NCBI RefSeq assembly: GCF_000020505.1 | Contig: NC_011027.1 | Location: forward strand, 1,534,001-1,598,000 | Source of the DNA: Chlorobaculum parvum NCIB 8327 | Lineage (GTDB): Bacteria > Bacteroidota > Chlorobiia > Chlorobiales > Chlorobiaceae | Length of the DNA: 64,000 bases | Direction of reading: 5' to 3' | Shown here: in pieces, positions 57,453 through 64,000 of the stretch | How the letters are laid out: each line of letters begins with the position of its first letter | Position numbering within the stretch: the first letter of the stretch is position 1 | Notes under the pieces: generated by a model | Database searches by the model: none | Told to the model about the DNA's origin: nothing | The model's input: only the letters and a program-made list of their open reading frames with translations | Position numbers and translations under genes: made by a program

Positions 57453-58107
57453 GAAGATTCTGGTTACCGGCGGCACAGGGGGGATCGGATCCTCGATAGT
57501 CGCTTGCTTGTCCGCACAGCCTGGCTTTGTCGTCCACGCTCCCAGCCGGAGCGAGCTTGATCTGGGCTTGCAGGAGAGCATTAAAGAATATTTTTCCCGG
57601 AGTTCAGACTATGATATTGTTATTAACAATGCCGGGATCAACACTCCACAAAACATCGAACAGATCGAAACTGAGCAGATCGAAACTGCCCTGAACATCA
57701 ATCTTGTCGCCCCTCTTCTTGTCATCAAGTACTGCGTACCGCACATGAAGCGACAAGGTTTTGGGCGAATCGTCAACGTCAGCTCGATCTGGGGGATTCG
57801 CTCAAAGGAGAGACGAACCCTCTACTCGGCTACCAAGTTTGGCCTAAACGGTATGACCAGATCACTTGCCAGAGAACTCGGGCCGTTCAATATACTGGTC
57901 AACTCGATCTGTCCCGGCTATGTCGATACAGCCCTGACCCGGAAAAACGTGACGCCAAAGGAGCAGGAAAAGATCAGGCAGGAAATTCCGCTGCGGCGCT
58001 TTGCCGAGCCTCGGGAGATTGCCGAATCGATCGCGTTTCTGGTCAGCGAGCGCAACTCGTACATGACCGGCCAAACCCTTATTGTCGACGGGGGATTTAT
58101 AGCATGA
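57442..58107 (+). CDS. Short-chain dehydrogenase/reductase
   Basis: A classical SDR of 221 residues: cofactor loop VTGGTGGIGSSI, NNAG, Ser in NVSSIWG, catalytic YSATK (YxxxK), and the closing FLVSERNSYMTGQTLIVDGGF. It overlaps the ThDP enzyme by 11 bases and the cyclase by 4, so the three are co-translated. It probably reduces the keto group formed by the ThDP enzyme. Confidence 0.9.
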   Translation: MKIKKILVTGGTGGIGSSIVACLSAQPGFVVHAPSRSELDLGLQESIKEYFSRSSDYDIVINNAGINTPQNIEQIETEQIETALNINLVAPLLVIKYCVPHMKRQGFGRIVNVSSIWGIRSKERRTLYSATKFGLNGMTRSLARELGPFNILVNSICPGYVDTALTRKNVTPKEQEKIRQEIPLRRFAEPREIAESIAFLVSERNSYMTGQTLIVDGGFIA

Positions 58108-59180
58108 CCGATCTGCTGATCAAGTCGAACATAAGGGACTACAAAGTTGTTTTCGAGAACACGATTGACAGGGTCTCGAAAGCCATTCAGCCGTTGCCGA
58201 ACAAAGTGTTGATCGTCGATTCCAATGTTCTGGAAATCTATCGCTCCGACATCGACCGGATGGCTGATGCAGCCGACATTATCGCCTTCGAAGCGGTCGA
58301 AGAGAACAAAAACCTTGAGGCGGTTTCTGGCATCTATTCGTCACTGATTGACCGGAATGCCAAACGAAATATCAATTTGGTTTCAATCGGAGGAGGCATA
58401 ACCCAGGATGTAACCGGTTTCGTTGCCTCCACGCTCTACCGAGGAGTTAACTGGACGTTCGTACCCACGACCTTTCTAGCCCAGACCGACAGTTGCATTG
58501 GTAGCAAAACCTCTTTGAATTTCGGCAGCCGTAAAAACCTGCTTGGGACTTTTTACCCGCCAGCGACTATCTATCTCTGCCCGGCATTGCTCTCCTCGCT
58601 GACCGAAATCGATTATTACAGCGGCATCGGTGAAACCATCAAGTTTCAGTTGATGAATCCGTTTGCCAAACCCGACCTTTATCAGATAGCTGAAAAAATC
58701 GAACAGGTCAAACGTCATGAAATGCTTGATGAGATCATCAGGGAAAATATGGCGATCAAAATCGATTACATGGAAAACGATGAATTCGATCTTGGCAGAA
58801 GAAATCTGCTCAATTATGGGCACTGCTTCGGCCATGCGCTTGAAATATCCTCAGGCTATGCCATACCTCACGGCATAGCCGTTTCGATCGGCATTCTGTT
58901 TGCCGGGACTATATCGGTTTCCAGAGGAGTAATGAGTCAGGAAATGTTAGAAGGTATTAAAAAAATTGTGCTCCCCTGCCTGCCTATCGCGTTCGATTCG
59001 CGGCATTATGATGCGGACTTACTGCTTGCAGCTATGAAAAATGACAAGAAACGCATTGGGGCAGATTTGAGTATTGTACTTGCCGATAAAGAGTTCATGC
59101 TGGCCAAATATGACGATCTCAAGGTGGATGAATTCAGGACGGGGTTACAAACATTAATTGAAATTTTTGAGAATCAGTGA
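58104..59180 (+). CDS. Dehydroquinate-synthase-like sugar phosphate cyclase
   Basis: A 358-residue NAD- and metal-dependent cyclase homologue. VSIGGGITQDVTGFVASTLYRG and FVPTTFLAQTDSCIGSK are the DHQ synthase motifs; metal ligands are Glu in GIGETIK, His in NYGHCFGHALE and His in IPHGIAVSIG. It is unlikely to be the housekeeping AroB because it sits in a polysaccharide operon and differs at conserved spots (DSCIGSK instead of DSSVGGK). The product may be a carbocyclic sugar analogue. Confidence 0.88.
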   Translation: MTDLLIKSNIRDYKVVFENTIDRVSKAIQPLPNKVLIVDSNVLEIYRSDIDRMADAADIIAFEAVEENKNLEAVSGIYSSLIDRNAKRNINLVSIGGGITQDVTGFVASTLYRGVNWTFVPTTFLAQTDSCIGSKTSLNFGSRKNLLGTFYPPATIYLCPALLSSLTEIDYYSGIGETIKFQLMNPFAKPDLYQIAEKIEQVKRHEMLDEIIRENMAIKIDYMENDEFDLGRRNLLNYGHCFGHALEISSGYAIPHGIAVSIGILFAGTISVSRGVMSQEMLEGIKKIVLPCLPIAFDSRHYDADLLLAAMKNDKKRIGADLSIVLADKEFMLAKYDDLKVDEFRTGLQTLIEIFENQ

Positions 59181-59181
59181 T

Positions 59182-59970
59182 ATGAACAGTATTGAATATC
59201 AGATGCTCGATGTCCTCAAACAACTTCGTGATGAGTATGGGGTGTTCGAGATCAAGGCGGAGTTTGAAGCCGAGGGGAGCAGGATTGAGGAGATGATGCG
59301 CCTCAAGGACGTTACCTCTAAGGTTAACCTGCCGATTATTCTTAAAATCGGCGGGGTTGAAGCCGTAACCGATATTTACAACGGCCTTTCCATCGGAGTC
59401 AAAGGCGTCATTGCGCCCATGGCGGAGACAGCGTTTGCCGTCTCGAAGTTTCTAAATGCTATCAAAACCTTTGTTGCTGAAGATAATCGCGCCGATATTG
59501 ATTTTGCTATTAATATTGAAACCATTACAGCATACAACAATCTGGATGAAATCTTTGCTCTTGAGCATATCGATTTGTTGCATGGCATTACAATGGGAAG
59601 AGTGGATTTTGTTGGCTCGATAGGCCGTGACCGTCATATCGTCGATAGCGATCAGATGTACGACTATTGCCATACGGTGTTCAGCAAGGCTAGGCAGAAA
59701 GGACTGAAAACCGGCCTGGGCGGTGCCATCTCGATCGGGTCTATCGATTTCATTTCAAAGCTCCATTCTGAAGCGCTGATCGATAAATTTGAGACCAGAA
59801 AAGTTGTTTTCAAATCGAATTCTATACTTAATGATCCTGAGAAAGCTATTCTCAAAGCGGTTGAATTCGAATTGCTCTGGCTCAAGAGTAAGCGCCGTTA
59901 CTATCACCGCGTCAAGTCCGAAGATGAATATCGCATCGAAATGCTCGAAAAAAGGCTTGGTCAGGCATAG
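59182..59970 (+). CDS. HpcH/HpaI-type aldolase or lyase
   Basis: A 262-residue TIM-barrel protein with the HpcH/HpaI/CitE pattern: KIGGVEAVTD, GVKGVIAPMAETAFA, the metal Glu in FAINIETITAYNNLDEI, and GRVDFVGSIG with the conserved Asp. These use pyruvate or acetyl-CoA enolates with an aldehyde. ATG 59182 begins one base after the cyclase stop. Together with the cyclase it may make a 2-keto-3-deoxy acid or act on one; no precedent is known to me for this pair in a surface-sugar operon. Confidence 0.78.
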   Translation: MNSIEYQMLDVLKQLRDEYGVFEIKAEFEAEGSRIEEMMRLKDVTSKVNLPIILKIGGVEAVTDIYNGLSIGVKGVIAPMAETAFAVSKFLNAIKTFVAEDNRADIDFAINIETITAYNNLDEIFALEHIDLLHGITMGRVDFVGSIGRDRHIVDSDQMYDYCHTVFSKARQKGLKTGLGGAISIGSIDFISKLHSEALIDKFETRKVVFKSNSILNDPEKAILKAVEFELLWLKSKRRYYHRVKSEDEYRIEMLEKRLGQA

Positions 59971-60006
59971 TTACAGTGCCTTATGCAGCACCAGAACGAT
60001 GAAAGC

Positions 60007-60987
60007 ATGACAATCAAGCGATTGTTTCTGACTGGAGGGACCGGCTTCTTCGGAAAATCTCTCCTTCGATACTGGATACAACAATCAACGCAGGGCAAAT
60101 CTGTTCCGGCAGTAACCCTCATGAGCCGTTCTCCGGATGCCTTTCTTGCATCCTATCCTGAGTTTGTTGGGCTGCCTTGGCTTACGCTTGTCAAGGGAGA
60201 CGTTACAATGCCGAAAACTTTCCCAACCGAGCTGAATTGTTCTCACATCCTGCATGCCGCCACGGACTCTACCAACGGCCCGATGTTGACTCCGCTGGAA
60301 CGCTTTAACCAGATTGTTGATGGTACGCGCAATGTGCTTGATTTTGCACATCGGGTCGAAGCAACACGTTTTCTGCTGACAAGTTCCGGTGGCGTTTACG
60401 GCCCACAACCAGAAAAAATGGAGCGTATTCCCGAAGACTATAACGGTATGCCAGACCCGCTTCAGCCAAGCCATGCGTATAGCGTTGCCAAGCGCACAGC
60501 CGAACACTTGTGTGCGCTGTATGGCGACGCATTTGGTATAGAAATATTGGTGGCGCGTTGCTTTGCCTTCGTCGGCCCGGACTTGCCGCTTGATGCGCAT
60601 TTTGCAATCGGGAACTTCATCGCAGATGCTGTTGCCGGTCGTCAAATCACAATCAAGGGAAATGGGTTGCCGATTCGTTCTTATCTCGATCAAAGTGATC
60701 TTGCAACATGGCTATTGACGATACTTGAACATGGTCAATCCGGTCGGCCCTACAATGTCGGATCCGATCAAGCGATCACTCTTCTTGAACTTGCCAATAT
60801 GGTTGCCGAAACTGTTCATCCAAAAGTGCCGGTGCAGGTGCTCGACACTGGTATAGATGCTGGAAATTTCAGACGTCGGTATGTCCCCGACATTACGCGC
60901 GCATCAAAAGAACTTGGTCTGACTGTTACTGTGCCATTGCATGAGGCAATCAAACGTGCCGTTATGGCTGCTCGTGGAGCTGATTGA
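60007..60987 (+). CDS. NAD-dependent epimerase/dehydratase (extended SDR)
   Basis: A 326-residue nucleotide-sugar SDR: FLTGGTGFFGKSLL binds NAD, ILHAATDST, TSSGGVYGPQ and AYSVAKRTAEHL (YxxxK) form the active site, and GNGLPIRSYLDQSDLATWL is the substrate-binding part seen in epimerases. It may finish the keto-sugar. An earlier in-frame ATG at 59983 is possible. The stop overlaps a tiny HAD-like remnant. Confidence 0.88.
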   Translation: MTIKRLFLTGGTGFFGKSLLRYWIQQSTQGKSVPAVTLMSRSPDAFLASYPEFVGLPWLTLVKGDVTMPKTFPTELNCSHILHAATDSTNGPMLTPLERFNQIVDGTRNVLDFAHRVEATRFLLTSSGGVYGPQPEKMERIPEDYNGMPDPLQPSHAYSVAKRTAEHLCALYGDAFGIEILVARCFAFVGPDLPLDAHFAIGNFIADAVAGRQITIKGNGLPIRSYLDQSDLATWLLTILEHGQSGRPYNVGSDQAITLLELANMVAETVHPKVPVQVLDTGIDAGNFRRRYVPDITRASKELGLTVTVPLHEAIKRAVMAARGAD

Positions 60988-61082
60988 TGCAGGCAATAGT
61001 ATTTGATCTCGATGACCGGCTGGCCTGCCTCCGGGTGTACGAGGAGTATCTGTCAATCAACCGCAAACAGCAAGGGAGGTAG
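60987..61082 (+). pseudogene. HAD-hydrolase N-terminal remnant
   Basis: A 31-codon frame starts at an ATG that overlaps the epimerase stop. It reads MQAIVFDLDDRLACLRVYEEYL: the first HAD motif (DxDDT/L) is recognisable but the rest of the enzyme is gone, so a HAD phosphatase gene was probably deleted here. It ends in the ribosome site of gtrA. Confidence 0.45.
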
Positions 61083-61086
61083 CGGT

Positions 61087-61512
61087 TTGGGTCAGAAAAC
61101 ACTGCAGACAGGTTTTGCCGGTCTGCTGACAGAGGCTCGATACCGGAATCTCCGGTATCTGCTGGCGGCTGGCTGGAATACTCTTTTCGGCTATTTTGCG
61201 GGCGTTGGCTTGTACCTCACGCTGTCGAAATTCATCCATATAACCATCATCGGGCTGATCGGCAATATCGTTTCCATTGCCATGTCATTTGTTGTTTACA
61301 AATTATTTGTCTTTCGTACCAAGGGACGGTGGTTTATTGAATATCTCAAAAGCAATATCGTTTATGGCTTTGGTGCGCTCATTGGCATTGTCCTGCTCTG
61401 GCTGCTGGTGGATTATGCCCGGCTTTCGATCTGGATCGCGCAGTTTCTTATTATTGCCGTTACAGCGCTGATTTCTTTTTTTGGACACCGAGGCTTTACC
61501 TTCAAACGATAA
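61087..61512 (+). CDS. GtrA family membrane protein
   Basis: A 141-residue, four-helix membrane protein of the GtrA family, thought to flip lipid-linked sugars. RYLLAAGWNTLFGYFAGVGLY is the family opening and FFGHRGFTFKR the close. TTG 61087 is chosen as start: AGGGAGG lies 7 bases before it. An earlier frame start at 61003 falls inside the HAD remnant. Paired with the GtrB-like gene downstream. Confidence 0.88.
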   Translation: MGQKTLQTGFAGLLTEARYRNLRYLLAAGWNTLFGYFAGVGLYLTLSKFIHITIIGLIGNIVSIAMSFVVYKLFVFRTKGRWFIEYLKSNIVYGFGALIGIVLLWLLVDYARLSIWIAQFLIIAVTALISFFGHRGFTFKR

Positions 61513-61524
61513 CCATGTTTTGTT

Positions 61525-62481
61525 ATGAATGAGAGCGGTAAAAAGATGATCAGCCTGGTCTCTCCTTGTTTCAATGAAGAGGAGAATGTCGAGGAACTCT
61601 ACCGGCAGCTCACTGCCGTCATGGCTGGCATGGAAGGGTACGACTACGAATTCATTCTGATCGACAATGCCTCGACGGATTCGACGGTGCAGAAAATCAA
61701 GAGGATCGCCGCGCAGGACAAGCGGGTGAAGTTGATTGTCAATTCGAGAAATTTCGGTCATATCCGCTCTCCGTATCATGCGATACTTCAAAGCAGCGGA
61801 GATGCCTGTATCGTGATGGCGTCAGATCTCCAAGACCCGCCAGACATGATTCCGGAACTCATAAAGAAATGGGAAGAGGGTGCGCAAATCGTAGCGGCTG
61901 TCAAAAAAGAGAGCAAGGAAAGCAAGTTGATGTTCGGCATTCGAAAGCTGTATTACGGTCTGCTCAAATCCGTATCGGATGTGAATATCATCCAGAACTA
62001 TACCGGTTTCGGCTTGTATGACCGAAAGATCATAGAGATTCTGAAGAACATTCCAGACCCTTATCCGTTTTTCAGAGGCATTATTGCTGAAGTCGGGTTC
62101 AGGGTTGAGCGGATTACCTATACCCAGCCGAGACGAGCGCGAGGTATTACCAAGAACAACTTTTTTACCCTGTACGATATCGGGATTCTGGGTATCATCA
62201 GTAATTCCAAAGTCCCGTTACGACTTGCGACGTTTTCCGGCTTTGTGCTTTCGTTTTTGAGCTTTCTGGTCGGGATCGGCTATCTTGTTGGCAAGCTCAT
62301 CTTCTGGGACAATTTTCAGGCAGGCATCGCGCCGCTACTTATCGGTAATTTCTTTTTCTTCGGCCTGATGCTGTTTTTTATCGGCATTCTTGGGGAATAC
62401 GTGGGGGCAATTTACACTCAGGTTCTTGCGAGACCGCGGGTGTACGAATCCGAGCGGATCAATTTTGACCAGACAGAGTGA
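61525..62481 (+). CDS. GtrB-like family 2 glycosyltransferase
   Basis: A 318-residue enzyme that transfers a sugar from a nucleotide to polyprenyl phosphate. The GT-A domain has LVSPCFNEEENVEELY, EFILIDNASTD and MASDLQDPPDMI (metal site); two C-terminal helices (about 230-300) anchor it. Directly follows gtrA, as in O-antigen modification loci: GtrB loads, GtrA flips, and a GT-C enzyme transfers. Confidence 0.92.
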   Translation: MNESGKKMISLVSPCFNEEENVEELYRQLTAVMAGMEGYDYEFILIDNASTDSTVQKIKRIAAQDKRVKLIVNSRNFGHIRSPYHAILQSSGDACIVMASDLQDPPDMIPELIKKWEEGAQIVAAVKKESKESKLMFGIRKLYYGLLKSVSDVNIIQNYTGFGLYDRKIIEILKNIPDPYPFFRGIIAEVGFRVERITYTQPRRARGITKNNFFTLYDIGILGIISNSKVPLRLATFSGFVLSFLSFLVGIGYLVGKLIFWDNFQAGIAPLLIGNFFFFGLMLFFIGILGEYVGAIYTQVLARPRVYESERINFDQTE

Positions 62482-62682
62482 GTTTATTTATGCGCGCCTC
62501 TCCTCGGCTTCCGATAATACTGCCGACCTATAACAGCAGCGTATTTCATGAAAAAAACTTGCTGAACACGCTTTTCTGAAGAACATGGATAGTATCTCAT
62601 TCATCGTATCAGGAAACGCGTCATCGAAGCCGCGAAATAAGATGCCATCTCGCCGGATTACAGAAAAGGAATTGAAACACAA
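62482..62682. other. Gap between gtrB-like and GT-C genes
   Basis: A 201-base region with no gene and no strong hairpin; it breaks the otherwise tight spacing of the operon. Confidence 0.3.
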
Positions 62683-64000
62683 ATGATTCAAAAAAAAACT
62701 GTGCTGACAACCGTTTATAGCGCAATCGTTATCTGCTTTATCCTGATTTTTGGCATCGGCGTGTTCGCCATGACCGTGGAGCCCGATGAAAGCTGTATCC
62801 TTATGAGCACCATGAAGGCCTTCGGCATTCGATTCCTGCCTGCGAGCGCTGTAGAGGTACCGGTACTCACTTCCGGTGGAGTGCATTTCGTGCTGCATGG
62901 CTTGATTGCTCTTGTGTGGGGCGAAAATATCTTCGTCCACCGCCTTGCTTCGTTACTCGTTACGGGGCTCCTGTTAGGAATTGTATTCAAAATAATCGAA
63001 CTCCGAGTTAAGGACAGGGTTCTCGCTGCTGCCGGAACAGCCCTGTTCGTAACGGCCCCTGGCTTTCTGTTACAGGCCTCATTAGCGACAGCGGAGATCG
63101 TCGCGACGACCATTTTTTTGCTTGGAGCGCTGTATTGGGTCCACTTTGGTCATCGATCAATGGGTATGGCAATCCTGGGCGGTGTGTTATTCGGGCTTGC
63201 CTGTGCCACGCGCATGATCTGTCTTACGATGCTGCCGGCTATCCTGGTGTGGTCGGCGTTTGTTCACCGAGGTGCTCGACTTATTTATCCTATTATTGCC
63301 ATTTACGTCGCTATTTTTGTCTTCATCGGATTTGAAGCGGCCTATTTATATGCGTTCGGTGACTTCTCTAAGAGTCACCTGTTGGCAACCGCAGGGGCCG
63401 CCGGACTTGCCCCCCTATACGGGGGTATCATTATGCGGCTCAACTACCTGGTGGTGGCTAATGGAATTATTCCTGTAATGGCCATCGTCGCGCTGCTTGC
63501 CTGGTTCATATCTTTGCTGGATAATGAGAAGTATGATCGCAAGCTCTTAGATTTATGCAGTTTCCTTTTGCTGGCGGGTGGTGTGGGGTGGCTCGTCTGG
63601 GTGCTCAAATCCCCAATACCGCACATCCGTTATCTCTGGCCGGCTATTCCGCTTCTGTGGCTGGCAGCCATCCTGCTCGGTTTGACTATCCTTAGCCGTG
63701 TGAGACAGGATAGAACGATTATGATTGCTCACTCCGCGATTATCCTTATGTGTGCAATTCAGGTTTTACTCAACATACGCATACTTGCGGTAGGAGACTC
63801 GCTTGCACTGGTGTATGAAGATGTTCGCGGTTCGCGATTGGGAACCCCGGGAAATTATTCCAGGCTCGAACAAACCAGGATGGAATGGCTGCTCTTCTGG
63901 CAGCTTTGCCTGCGTCCGCAAGCATCTATGCCTTGATAGAGCAAGCAGCTTACCCGATGACTTATCTGTCCAAGCGGACAGTTAAATCGTTCACGCCGTC
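62683..64000 (+). pseudogene. ArnT/PMT-like GT-C membrane protein, frameshifted and cut by the window end
   Basis: A polytopic protein with about 10 helices and an early acidic loop (VEPDESCIL), as in GT-C enzymes that use lipid-linked sugars; a third partner for GtrA/GtrB is likely. The first frame stops at 63936, but from about 63884 the +2 frame continues without a stop to the window end and reads like the periplasmic domain of such proteins (ALIEQAAYPMTYLSKRT). Adding one A at 63884-63885 (GAA to GAAA) joins them. The 3' end lies outside the window. Confidence 0.72.

Overview
The window looks like a chromosomal segment of a green sulfur bacterium (Chlorobiales, most like Chlorobaculum). 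This rests on the overall GC-rich, densely packed style together with gene content I associate with the group: AcnB aconitase (needed for the reductive TCA cycle), BshA for a bacillithiol-type thiol, a feo iron locus with several small Feo proteins, and Chlorobi-type hairpin repeats. No rRNA, tRNA or CRISPR array was recognised, so the assignment is inference.

Layout. 1-3521: the 3' part of a very large NACHT ATPase with pentapeptide and WD40 repeats, broken by a one-base shift in an A8 run. 3677-9372 (minus): a complete seven-gene mrpABCDEFG Na+/H+ antiporter operon. 9593-11448: an NmrA-like reductase and, divergently, a thioredoxin-peroxidase-type peroxiredoxin. 11573-18055: an unusual set of a helical-repeat protein, a GrpE-like protein, a lidless Hsp70, a Ycf46-like AAA+ ATPase and a formylglycine-generating-enzyme-fold protein without catalytic cysteines. 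18178-19659: an HNH-like gene packaged like an integron cassette, followed by a REP-associated tyrosine transposase that carries two of its own candidate REP hairpins. 19714-22322: a universal stress protein and a SulP transporter.

22752-27396: a three-gene operon for the osmolyte N-acetylglutaminylglutamine amide (asnO, ngg, peptidase). 27434-33232: a deaminase, then an LbtU-like porin with feoA, a frameshifted second feoA, feoB, feoC and a DUF2023 gene. 33272-35959 (minus): a ynbE-ydbL-ydbH envelope operon in which ydbH is frameshifted. 36331-44730: a small Ala/Glu/Pro lipoprotein, acnB, hisD-queA, mreB and bshA. 45085-50413: an AT-rich island with two glycosyltransferases, small hypothetical proteins and a decayed IS3 element. 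50462-64000: a surface-polysaccharide operon that makes a CDP-dideoxy sugar (rfbF, rfbG, rfbH) and adds a C-methyltransferase, a ThDP enzyme, a short-chain reductase, a dehydroquinate-synthase-like cyclase, an HpcH/HpaI-type aldolase, an epimerase, GtrA, a GtrB-like transferase and a GT-C protein.

Two patterns cut across the window. Five genes lose frame by one base, four of them in A runs of six to nine and one in a short A run, which points to homopolymer sequencing error, slippage-based variation or decay. Several families of small palindromic repeats recur, some inside coding sequence. The best candidates for something undescribed are the Hsp70/GrpE/AAA+/FGE-fold cluster and the ThDP-SDR-cyclase-aldolase set in the sugar operon.
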